NCBI GenBank assembly: GCA_028684435.1
Contig: JAQUFX010000010.1
Location: forward strand, 1-26,707
Length of the DNA: 26,707 nt
Direction of reading: 5' to 3'
Origin: Bacilli bacterium
Lineage (GTDB): Bacteria > Bacillota_I > Bacilli_A > RF39 > UBA660
The notes below the pieces were generated by a model. That model did no database searches. It saw nothing but the letters and a program-made list of their open reading frames with translations, and was not told where the DNA came from. Positions 15,763 through 22,485 of the stretch are shown in pieces. The first letter of the stretch is position 1. Each line of letters begins with the position of its first letter. The translations under genes and the position numbers were made by a program.

Positions 15763-16852
15763 ATATTATCTCCTCTATACTATTATTTTTTAATTTAAAT
15801 ATTTTACTGTTTTGTAATGTTTTATCATCAATATTACTAATATCTGTTGTAGTTATAAATATTTGTAAACTTTTTTTTAATAATTTAAAAATTTTATTAA
15901 TTTTACCACTGTCAATTTCACTAAATAAATCATCTAAAATTAATATTGGGATTATTTTTTTAATATCGATAAAAATATTTATTTCTGCTAATTTAAAAGC
16001 TATGATAACATTTTTTTGTTCACCTTCTGATAAATAATTTTTAGCAATTACATTTTGATAATAAAATATAAAATCATCTAAGTGAATACCAAAATTTGTT
16101 TTACCACAATTTATATCACTCTGATATAAATTTATATATTTTTTAATTAATTCATCTTTGGTTAAATTTTCATAATTAGATATATATTTTAAAATTAAAC
16201 CATCTTTTTTAGTAATTTTTTTAAAATTTGTATTTAAATATTTATTAATATTTTCTATATATAATTTTCTTAAATTATATATATTAATACCATAATTAAT
16301 TAACTTCTCAGTTAAGATATATAAATACTCAGTATTATAATTTTTTTTGAAACATAAATTTTTTAAATGACTATTTCTTTGTTTTAAAATCTTGTTATAT
16401 ATTGATAAATTCTTTAAATAAATATTGTCAAACTGAGATATTTCAATATTAATAAGTTGCCGATGGATACTCGGACTATCTTTTATTAATTTTAGATCTT
16501 CAGGATTAAAATTAATTATATTAATTTTAGAAATATAATCACTTAATTTTTTAATTTGATTATTATTAATAAAAACCCGCTTATTTTTATTTTCAATAAT
16601 TATTTTATAACTATTGGTAATGGTATCTTTAATTTTTCCTTCAATAATAGAATATTTAGATTCATTATTAATTAAAAATATATCATTATTAACTCTGAAT
16701 GATTTGGTTAATGCTAAATAATATATAGCTTCAACGATATTTGTTTTGCCTAATCCATTATTACCTAAAATAATATTTTTTTTAGAAGAAAAATTAAACA
16801 AATTTTGTTTATAATTTCTAAAATTAACAAGTTTTAATTGTAAAATTTGCAT
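15755..16852 (-). CDS. recF: DNA replication and repair protein RecF
   Basis: RecF is an SMC-like ATPase that helps RecOR load RecA at ssDNA gaps. The 365 residues show Walker A GNNGLGKT (30-37), the ABC signature YLSEGEQK near 273 and the Walker B/D-loop ILDDLFSEID near 305. The classic start MQILQLKLVNFRNY is kept and a GGGGG ribosome binding site precedes the ATG. The order dnaA-dnaN-(x)-recF-gyrB-gyrA is the common bacterial origin order; here x is comK. The 100 bases before it hold the comK terminator and a possible promoter. Confidence 0.97.
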   Translation of the reverse strand: MQILQLKLVNFRNYKQNLFNFSSKKNIILGNNGLGKTNIVEAIYYLALTKSFRVNNDIFLINNESKYSIIEGKIKDTITNSYKIIIENKNKRVFINNNQIKKLSDYISKINIINFNPEDLKLIKDSPSIHRQLINIEISQFDNIYLKNLSIYNKILKQRNSHLKNLCFKKNYNTEYLYILTEKLINYGINIYNLRKLYIENINKYLNTNFKKITKKDGLILKYISNYENLTKDELIKKYINLYQSDINCGKTNFGIHLDDFIFYYQNVIAKNYLSEGEQKNVIIAFKLAEINIFIDIKKIIPILILDDLFSEIDSGKINKIFKLLKKSLQIFITTTDISNIDDKTLQNSKIFKLKNNSIEEIIYE

Positions 16853-16886
16853 TTTTCCCCCTTTTTAAGTCATTATAAAATAAAAC

Positions 16887-16910
16887 AGGTATTCTAATAC
16901 TCCTATACCT
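16887..16910. repeat. Small inverted repeat upstream of recF
   Basis: AGGTAT and ATACCT arms with a 12-base spacer, between the comK terminator and recF. On the minus strand a TATAAT (16872-16877) lies between it and recF, so it could be an operator near a recF promoter. Weak. Confidence 0.3.
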
Positions 16911-16926
16911 ATTTAAATTATAACAT

Positions 16927-16968
16927 AAAAAAAGCATTTTTAAAATCTTTTTTTATCGATTAATGCTT
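16927..16968 (-). terminator. Terminator after comK
   Basis: On the minus strand AAGCATT (inside the last comK codons) pairs with AATGCTT, with a smaller inner pairing AATC/GATT, and is followed by a run of T. The stem overlaps the comK stop codon. Confidence 0.65.
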
Positions 16969-17402
16969 CTTTTTCTTATTACTGAATCAAGCATTGAAGC
17001 TCTGAAAATTTGATTTCTTAAAATATTAGAAGATATATCAATTTCTAATGTTTCTTTATTCATAAATTCTATTAACATTTTAGTTTCTTTATCATAATAT
17101 TTTTTAATATTATTTAAACTAATCCAAGCACATTCTTTTAATCTTGGCGATGATGTGGGAAAAAAGATAATATTATTTTCTTCCGAAATTATTATAGGTG
17201 CCTTATATCTTATTCCAGTTAAAAAAGCAGTTCCTTTTTGCCTACCTTCAAAAGTACTTCCGTAATATTTACAGCTAGAATCCATAATTTTAGATACTGG
17301 TTTTTCTAATATAAAACAGTCATGTGATTCATAAATTATAGACTTATAATTACTAAAAGGTACTATTGCTAATGTTTTTTCATTAATTTCATAATCATTC
17401 AT
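16953..17402 (-). CDS. comK: ComK-family competence transcription factor, short C-terminus
   Basis: ComK is the master activator of DNA-uptake genes in Bacillus. Family landmarks align along the protein: YEINEKTLAIVP at the start, SKIMDSSCKYYGSTFEGRQKGT (Bacillus: VDRSCRFFGSSYAGRKAGT), YKAPIIISEENNIIFFPTSSPRLKECAWIS (Bacillus ends GWIS), and NILRNQIFRASML. At 149 residues it lacks about 40 C-terminal residues of Bacillus ComK (192), including the FMLYPK segment bound by the adaptor MecA. An in-frame GTG at 17411 lies within the ribosome binding site GGGAGGTGA, so the ATG at 17402 is chosen. It occupies the slot between dnaN and recF where Bacillus has yaaA (rlbA). It has its own terminator and a plausible promoter, so it may be regulated separately from dnaA-dnaN. 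Confidence 0.93.
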   Translation of the reverse strand: MNDYEINEKTLAIVPFSNYKSIIYESHDCFILEKPVSKIMDSSCKYYGSTFEGRQKGTAFLTGIRYKAPIIISEENNIIFFPTSSPRLKECAWISLNNIKKYYDKETKMLIEFMNKETLEIDISSNILRNQIFRASMLDSVIRKRSINR

Positions 17403-17432
17403 ATATTTCACCTCCCAACAAAGATTTATTAA

Positions 17433-17461
17433 ATCATATAACTTTGTCGAATTTTGTTGAA
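17433..17461 (-). promoter_or_regulatory. Candidate comK promoter with a 10-bp direct repeat over the -35
   Basis: On the minus strand: -35 TTCAAC (17456-17461), 17 bases, -10 TATGAT (17433-17438). On the plus strand GAATTTTGT occurs at 17449-17457 and again at 17459-17467, exactly one helical turn apart, covering the -35. This could be an operator. The A4-N5-T4 half-boxes of Bacillus ComK sites were not found. Confidence 0.4.
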
Positions 17462-17489
17462 TTTTGTAAAATATACAAATTTTTAATTT

Positions 17490-18605
17490 TTAATAGGTTT
17501 TTATAGGTAAAATTAATTGAATTAAAGTTTCATCTTTGATAGATTTTAAGATTATTGGTTGTGAATCGGTATTTAAAAGAATTAACAAATCTTCTTCTTC
17601 AAAAGTTTTTAAAGCTTCTAACATGTATTTTGAACTAAACGAAATAGCTATATTTTCTGTCGTGTTCTTATCTACTAATAATTTTTCTTCTACTTTACCA
17701 ATTTCACTAGCAAAAGATGATATTAATACTTCATTGGTTTTTGTTTCCATTTTCACAATATTTTTATCTTTATTTTGAGTTAATAATGCTGCTCGATCAA
17801 TTGCATTAATAAAACTAAATAATGATGTTGTTAAAATAAAATTAAAATCTTTAGGTATAAAATTTAAAGTATCAGGATATACTCCACTTAATAAATTAGA
17901 TTGAAAAATATAATCTTCATATTTAAATATTATTTTGTTAATAAATGGCTGAATTTCAACATTATTATTTTCAGATAATAATTTATCTAATTCATTTAAG
18001 TTTTTACCTGGGATTACGATATCAAAATTTTCATAAGTTTTATCCAATTCAATTGTTTTTTTAGCTAATCGGTAAGAATCTGTTGCTATACAATACAATT
18101 TATTATCTACTAATTTTAAATTTACACCTGTTAATAAAGGTCTAGATTCTTGATTAGATATAGCAAATATAGTTTGATGAATTACTTCTTTTAATATATT
18201 ACTTTCTAAATTAATAGGATTCTTAATTTCATCAAATTCTAATTGTGGATAATCTTCAGTACTTAAACAATTTAAATTAAATACTGTATTTTCTGTACTG
18301 ATAATTATTTTTAAACCATCTATTACTTCAATATTTATATCTCCATTTGGTAATTTTTTTATAATATCTAATAAATACTTACTTTGAATTATTATTACTC
18401 CTGTTTCTTTTATATTTTTTATTTCTTTTTTATCAATAAAAGTTTGAATTATTAAATCACTATCACTAGCAGTTAAATATAACCCTTCTTTTTTTAATTC
18501 AAATTTAACTCCATTTAATATTGGAATTAAATTACGAGAAGAAATAGCTCTCATAACATTTGTTAATTTTTCTAATAAAATAATTTTTTCAATTATTAAT
18601 TTCAT
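17490..18605 (-). CDS. dnaN: DNA polymerase III beta subunit (sliding clamp)
   Basis: The ring-shaped clamp that tethers the polymerase. The 371 residues show the three-domain DNA_pol3_beta layout: N-terminal MKLIIEKIILLEKLTNVMRAISSRNLIPILNG, a middle domain with EVIHQTIFAISNQESRPLLTGV, and a C-terminal domain ending IKDETLIQLILPIKTY. Length is normal. It lies 122 bases after dnaA, a gap that contains the putative unwinding element. The ribosome binding site is GAAGG. Confidence 0.98.
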   Translation of the reverse strand: MKLIIEKIILLEKLTNVMRAISSRNLIPILNGVKFELKKEGLYLTASDSDLIIQTFIDKKEIKNIKETGVIIIQSKYLLDIIKKLPNGDINIEVIDGLKIIISTENTVFNLNCLSTEDYPQLEFDEIKNPINLESNILKEVIHQTIFAISNQESRPLLTGVNLKLVDNKLYCIATDSYRLAKKTIELDKTYENFDIVIPGKNLNELDKLLSENNNVEIQPFINKIIFKYEDYIFQSNLLSGVYPDTLNFIPKDFNFILTTSLFSFINAIDRAALLTQNKDKNIVKMETKTNEVLISSFASEIGKVEEKLLVDKNTTENIAISFSSKYMLEALKTFEEEDLLILLNTDSQPIILKSIKDETLIQLILPIKTY

Positions 18606-18634
18606 TTAAATACCTTCTTTCTTTTTTATTAATT

Positions 18635-18656
18635 TTATTATTATTACTGTTTATAA
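18635..18656 (-). other. Putative origin unwinding element: DnaA box followed by four TAA trios
   Basis: On the minus strand TTATAAACA (18648-18656) is followed, after one base, by TAATAATAATAA (18635-18646). In Bacillus a DnaA box in the dnaA-dnaN gap is followed by repeated TAG/TAA trinucleotides (DnaA-trios) that load DnaA on single strand. Position, order and polarity (dnaA, box, trios, dnaN) match. A second TTATAAACA lies at 18702-18710. Confidence 0.65.
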
Positions 18657-18701
18657 TGTTGAAAATTCAAATTTTAGTATTATTTATGATATAAAATATA
18701 A

Positions 18702-18710
18702 TGTTTATAA
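18702..18710 (-). other. DnaA-box-like site between dnaA and dnaN
   Basis: TTATAAACA on the minus strand, the same variant as the box next to the TAA trios and as one upstream of dnaA at 20191. Confidence 0.5.
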
Positions 18711-18727
18711 CTGGTTTGTTTTCAACT

Positions 18728-20077
18728 TTAATTAACAATCTTATTTTTTATTTCATTTATTTCCTCTTTTAGTTTATTATTTATTTTCAATTCATTATTA
18801 ATTTTATCATAAGCATGTAATACGGTAGAATGATTTCTATTACCAAACTCTAATCCTATTTTTACAATTGTCTCTTCAGTCGTCATGCGACATAAATAGA
18901 TTGCAATCTGTCTTGGTAAATTAATATTAGATGTTCTTTTTTTGGTTTTTAAATCATCTACAGTAATTTTATAATAATCAGCAACAGCTTTTTGGATTTT
19001 AGTAATATTATTAGTTATATAAATTGATGTACCTATATAATCTTTTAATGCTTCAGTAGCAAAACTTAAATTAATTTCATTTGGACTCATTATAGCTGCA
19101 TAAGCATATAATCTTGTTATTGCACCTTCTAAATGTCTAACATCATTTTCACAATTTGTAGCAATATATTCAATTACTTCTTTATTAACTAAATTAGCAA
19201 CTTCATGTCCAGCCATTTTATCTTTTAATATTTTACATCTTAATTCGAAATCAGGGGGATATATATCAACAGTTAACCCCCATCTAAATCTAGTTCGTAA
19301 ACGATCTTCTAATAATTTCAAATCATCTGGAGATCGATCAGAGCTAATAATAATTTGTTTATTAGAGTCGTATAAATTGTTAAAAGTATGGAAAAATTCT
19401 TGTTGAGTTTTTTCAGCACCTCCCAGAAATTGGATATCATCAATTATTAATACATCAATATTTCGATATTTTTCTTTAAAATGTTCAATAACAGGTAGAT
19501 TATTCTCATCTTTTTTATTTATACCAATAAAATCAGAAATAAATTCTTCACTTGTAACATATAAAATTTTTTTCTTGCTATTTTGCAGAACATAATTTCC
19601 AATTGCATGCATTAAATGGGTTTTTCCTAATCCACTTTTACCATGAATAAATAAAGGATTATATATTTTTCCTGGTTGTTCTGCAACAGCCACAGCAGCA
19701 GTTTGAGCAAATCTATTACTATCCCCTATTACAAAATTTTCAAAAGTATATTTTGAGTTTAAATTAGAATTAATTCTTGTATATTCATTATCAATTGTTT
19801 CTTTAATTATGTCATTATCTTCATAATTAAATTCTTCTTCAGTCATAAATTCAAGATCAAAACTGTTCCCAATTAAATTTGTTATTATTTCATCAATTAA
19901 ATCATAATAAGTTTCGTTTAAAAATTTTTTATGAAAAACCATAGGAACTTGAATTGATAATATATTATTATCTTGTCTAATTATTTTTGTATCTTTAAAC
20001 CAAGTGTCATAAGAAACTGGAGAAATTTTAGTTTTAATTATCTGTAAAAAGTTTGACCATAATAAATTATTATCCAT
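18728..20077 (-). CDS. dnaA: Chromosomal replication initiator DnaA
   Basis: DnaA binds origin boxes and melts the duplex. The protein is 449 residues from the chosen start. Domain I is 1-75, a linker runs to about 105, and the AAA+ domain has Walker A GKSGLGKT (146-153) and Walker B VLIIDDIQFLGG. The C-terminal helix-turn-helix follows, with the signature RQIAIYLCR at 389. In the box-reading helix the usual G-G-R-D-H-T-T-V reads GNRNHSTV, so Asn415 and Ser417 replace Asp and Thr (E. coli 433 and 435). An in-frame ATG lies at 20092, but GGGGTGG between it and the second ATG makes 20077 the likely start. It is flanked by both parts of oriC. Confidence 0.98.
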   Translation of the reverse strand: MDNNLLWSNFLQIIKTKISPVSYDTWFKDTKIIRQDNNILSIQVPMVFHKKFLNETYYDLIDEIITNLIGNSFDLEFMTEEEFNYEDNDIIKETIDNEYTRINSNLNSKYTFENFVIGDSNRFAQTAAVAVAEQPGKIYNPLFIHGKSGLGKTHLMHAIGNYVLQNSKKKILYVTSEEFISDFIGINKKDENNLPVIEHFKEKYRNIDVLIIDDIQFLGGAEKTQQEFFHTFNNLYDSNKQIIISSDRSPDDLKLLEDRLRTRFRWGLTVDIYPPDFELRCKILKDKMAGHEVANLVNKEVIEYIATNCENDVRHLEGAITRLYAYAAIMSPNEINLSFATEALKDYIGTSIYITNNITKIQKAVADYYKITVDDLKTKKRTSNINLPRQIAIYLCRMTTEETIVKIGLEFGNRNHSTVLHAYDKINNELKINNKLKEEINEIKNKIVN

Positions 20078-20146
20078 ATAACCACCCCACATGCAATTAT
20101 TTTTCTTACTAAATTAATTGTAAAACAGTTTTGTTCAAAAAGAAAG

Positions 20147-20296
20147 TGTTAATAAAATAATAATTAGATTTCAACAGGTTATCAACAACCTTATAAACAA
20201 AAACAACTTTATAATAACTGAAAAAAAACAACTTATCAACAGTTTCAACAAAATAATTTAAACATTAAAAAAAATTATTAACATTTTTGTTCATAA
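20147..20296. other. Cluster of six DnaA-box-like 9-mers
   Basis: Plus strand: TTATCAACA at 20179-20187 and 20233-20241, TTATAAACA at 20191-20199, TTATTAACA at 20275-20283. Minus strand: TTATTAACA at 20147-20155 and TTATGAACA at 20288-20296. All share TTATNAACA; the E. coli/Bacillus consensus TTATCCACA is absent. Clustering in the dnaA-rpmH gap is the classic position. Confidence 0.8.
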
Positions 20297-20316
20297 ATTA
20301 TAAATAAAACCTTTGA

Positions 20317-20345
20317 TTGACTTAATTGTTTCAATATAATATAAT
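20317..20345 (+). promoter_or_regulatory. rpmH-rnpA promoter
   Basis: -35 TTGACT (20317-20322), a 17-base spacer and -10 TATAAT (20340-20345), 33 bases before the rpmH start. This is the best-formed promoter in the window. Confidence 0.8.
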
Positions 20346-20377
20346 TAAAAAAGTTTAATGGATGTGGAGGTGCAAGA

Positions 20378-20500
20378 ATGAAAAGAACATTTCAACCGAA
20401 TACTCGTAAAAGAAAGAAGAAACATGGCTTTTTTGCGCGTAAATTAACCAATATTTTAAAGAAACGTAGAAAAAAAGGACGTAAAATTTTATCTAGATAA
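20378..20500 (+). CDS. rpmH: Ribosomal protein bL34, four residues short
   Basis: A 40-residue, very basic protein of the large ribosomal subunit. The start MKRTFQPNTRKRKKKHGF and the end RRKKGRKILSR are typical of bL34. The usual length is 44; the missing four residues fall in the middle (Bacillus RMSSKNGRLVLARRRRKG against RKLTNILKKRRKKG here). GGAGGTG precedes the ATG at good spacing, and rnpA follows, as in nearly all bacteria. Confidence 0.97.
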   Translation: MKRTFQPNTRKRKKKHGFFARKLTNILKKRRKKGRKILSR

Positions 20501-20518
20501 GCCACACAAGTGGTTTTT
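20498..20518 (+). terminator. Weak hairpin between rpmH and rnpA
   Basis: AAGCCAC pairs with GTGGTTT (one G-T) around a 4-base loop, followed by T and AT-rich sequence. It overlaps the rpmH stop. It probably attenuates read-through, giving more L34 than RNase P protein; it is unlikely to be a full stop because rnpA has no other visible promoter. Confidence 0.5.
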
Positions 20519-20541
20519 ATTCTAAATGGGAGGGCTATTAT

Positions 20542-20871
20542 ATGAAAATTGATGAAAGAATTAAAAAATCAATTGAATTTGATAATATAATAAAACACGG
20601 TAAATTTATAAAAAATAAATTCTTTGTTGTATATTATAATTTTAAAAAAGAAGTTAATAGTAGATTTGGAATAGCGGTAGGTACAAAAATAGGTAATGCT
20701 GTAACTAGAAATAAATTAAAAAGACAAACGAGAGAAATAATTAAAGAAATCAAAATAGAGTTTAAAAAAGATCAAGATTATATTATAATGATTAGGAAAG
20801 AATGTTTAAATTTAAATTATCAACAGAAAAAGGAAAATTTACTTTCTTTAATAAATAAGGTGGATAAATGA
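20542..20871 (+). CDS. rnpA: RNase P protein component
   Basis: The basic protein cofactor of RNase P, which matures the 5' ends of tRNAs. The 109 residues show the hallmark R-N-x-x-K-R segment (RNKLKRQTRE, residues 56-65) and FGIAVGTKIGNAVTRNK before it. GGGAGGG lies before the ATG. The stop codon TGA overlaps the yidC start (ATGA), which shows TGA is used as a stop and suggests coupled translation. Confidence 0.97.
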   Translation: MKIDERIKKSIEFDNIIKHGKFIKNKFFVVYYNFKKEVNSRFGIAVGTKIGNAVTRNKLKRQTREIIKEIKIEFKKDQDYIIMIRKECLNLNYQQKKENLLSLINKVDK

Positions 20872-21812
20872 GAAAAAAATACAGAAATAGATTATTAATA
20901 TTATTGTTTTTAATGATATTTATATTAACTGGATGTACAACGTATGTAAAAGATGATGATAATAAAAGAGTAGTAAATGAAGTTACTGGACAAAGTATTC
21001 CAGCTAATATATTATGTAAACCAGAAAATCAAAATCTAGTTAATCTATATAATAAATATGATAAAAATCTAGAATATAAAATTGCTGAACTTCCAGATTG
21101 TGAAGATTTAAAAATATATAATTCAGAGTCGTATAGTGGTTTGTGGGCACAATTATTTGTTATACCACTAGCTTGGTATATAGTTAAAGTCGGGGAGATT
21201 GTACAAAATTATGGTTTTGCAATAATGATCGTCGGTCTACTAATTAGATTAGTTTTGACTCCTTTAACAGTTAAAACAGCAAAGCAATCTCAAAATATGA
21301 AGAATGCTCAACCGGAATTAAATAGTTTAGAAAAAAAATATAAAGATAAAACTGATTCAGATGCAATGATGAAAAAAAGTCAAGAAATGATGTTAATTTA
21401 TAAAAAGCATAAAGTAAGTCCGCTTGGAAGTTGTCTTATAGCATTTATTCAAATTCCATTATTTTTAGCCTTTTTAGAAGCAATAAATAGAGTACCAGTA
21501 ATATTTGAAGAAACGTTGTGGACCTTACAATTAGGAACGACTCCTTTAGTAGGAATAAAAGAAGGAAATTACTTATATTTGTTATTAATAGTTTTAATAA
21601 TATTAACTACTTATTTATCCTTTAAATTTAATATGAATTCTATGGGAAGTCCTGCTCAAGAACAACAAATGAAATTTATGACTAATTTTATGTTAATCTT
21701 TATATCAATAGCATCCTTTAGTTTACCAACAGCAATAGCGTTATATTGGGTTACAACAAATGCTTTTGCTGTAGTACAGAATTTTTATATAAAGAAACGG
21801 AGTGTTAAATAA
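20868..21812 (+). CDS. yidC: Membrane protein insertase YidC/SpoIIIJ, lipoprotein type
   Basis: YidC inserts and folds membrane proteins, alone or with Sec. The 314 residues begin with a lipoprotein signal (lipobox LTGC, Cys23). An extracytoplasmic stretch (24-90) is longer than in Bacillus. Five membrane segments follow: about 91-110, 115-135, 186-206, 236-252 and 272-304. Arg127 in GLLIRLVLTPL is the conserved positive charge in the insertion groove. In Bacillus, SpoIIIJ is also needed for forespore development, which fits the SpoVT and BofA genes here but proves nothing. khpB follows, as in Bacillus. Confidence 0.97.
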   Translation: MRKKYRNRLLILLFLMIFILTGCTTYVKDDDNKRVVNEVTGQSIPANILCKPENQNLVNLYNKYDKNLEYKIAELPDCEDLKIYNSESYSGLWAQLFVIPLAWYIVKVGEIVQNYGFAIMIVGLLIRLVLTPLTVKTAKQSQNMKNAQPELNSLEKKYKDKTDSDAMMKKSQEMMLIYKKHKVSPLGSCLIAFIQIPLFLAFLEAINRVPVIFEETLWTLQLGTTPLVGIKEGNYLYLLLIVLIILTTYLSFKFNMNSMGSPAQEQQMKFMTNFMLIFISIASFSLPTAIALYWVTTNAFAVVQNFYIKKRSVK

Positions 21813-21813
21813 T

Positions 21814-22425
21814 ATGGAATTATATTTATATGAAGGAAAAATAGAAAAAGATATTATTTCAAAAGCTTTAGAAGATTTAAAAGTGACTGAAGAAGAAATT
21901 TTATTTAAAAAAGAAGTAAAAAAAGGTGGTTTATTTAAAAGCGAAAGTTTAAAATTTACGATAGTGAAAATTTTTGATTTAACTAATTATATTAAAGAAT
22001 TATTAGCAAATATTTTTAAAGATTTTGGTATAACTGTATCTTTTGAAACAAATATTAGGAATAAACAAATTAATATCAAAATGTATTCTGATAATAATGC
22101 TATCTTAATTGGTAAAAATGGTCAAACTTTATCAGCTTTAACATTAATTGCTAAACAAGCAGTATATAATCAAATTGGATTATATCCATATATAAATTTA
22201 GATGTTGAAAATTATAAAAATAACCAAATTCAACATTTAGAAAGATTAGCTAAAAATATTGCTAGGGAAGTAAAAAACACTAAAACTCCAGTAATTATGG
22301 AAAATATGAATTCTTATGAAAGAAGAATAGTACATAATATATTAAATGAATATAAAGGAATTAAAACCGAAAGTGAAGGCGAAGAACCAAATCGCCATAT
22401 CATTGTGAAACCAAAAAAGGATTAA
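21814..22425 (+). CDS. khpB: RNA-binding protein KhpB (Jag/EloR)
   Basis: KhpB/Jag is an RNA-binding regulator linked to cell elongation and division in Firmicutes. The 203 residues show the Jag N-terminal domain (1-50, ELYLYEGKIEKDIISKAL), a KH domain with the GxxG loop (ILIGKNGQTLSALTLIAKQAV, about 105-125) and a C-terminal R3H domain (MNSYERRIVHN). A GTG at 21802 is in frame but overlaps the ribosome binding site GGAG (21799-21802), so the ATG at 21814 is chosen. It follows yidC by one base and ends in its own terminator. Confidence 0.95.
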   Translation: MELYLYEGKIEKDIISKALEDLKVTEEEILFKKEVKKGGLFKSESLKFTIVKIFDLTNYIKELLANIFKDFGITVSFETNIRNKQINIKMYSDNNAILIGKNGQTLSALTLIAKQAVYNQIGLYPYINLDVENYKNNQIQHLERLAKNIAREVKNTKTPVIMENMNSYERRIVHNILNEYKGIKTESEGEEPNRHIIVKPKKD

Positions 22426-22437
22426 TTCCTTTTTTTA
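22413..22437 (+). terminator. Rho-independent terminator of rpmH-rnpA-yidC-khpB
   Basis: AAAAAAGGA pairs with TCCTTTTTT around a 5-base loop and is followed by T. It overlaps the khpB stop codon (22423-22425). Confidence 0.75.
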
Positions 22438-22457
22438 TTTTCTGCATTAATTAAATG

Positions 22458-22466
22458 TGTTATAAT
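22458..22466 (+). promoter_or_regulatory. Extended -10 promoter of mnmE-mnmG-rsmG
   Basis: TGTTATAAT: a perfect TATAAT (22461-22466) preceded by TGn. No good -35 is seen, as expected for an extended -10. Transcription would start near 22473, so the leader is only about 13 bases and carries GAGGTGG at its very start. Confidence 0.55.
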
Positions 22467-22485
22467 ACGTGCGAGGTGGAGTCTC

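Larger units (their letters stand above)
20078..20377. other. oriC upstream region between dnaA and rpmH
   Basis: 300 bases without a gene, at the point where gene direction switches. It holds a DnaA-box-like cluster at 20147-20296 and the rpmH promoter. No dnaA promoter could be fixed with confidence: TTGAAC with a weak TAATTT 16 bases on is one option on the minus strand. No parS or Noc site lies here. Confidence 0.8.

Noticed and set aside
15675..16037. Plus-strand open frame of 120 codons over gyrB and recF
   Set aside because: Antisense shadow of conserved genes; the hydrophobic stretches come from complementing Lys/Asn/Asp-rich codons.
17412..17489. ComK autoregulatory boxes (A4-N5-T4 pairs)
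   Set aside because: A- and T-runs are frequent, but no properly spaced half-box pair was found; in such AT-rich DNA a loose match would mean nothing.
20860..20875. Mycoplasma-type code (TGA as tryptophan)
   Set aside because: rnpA ends at TGA in the overlapping ATGA with yidC, tryptophans are coded by TGG, and all proteins have normal lengths under the standard code.
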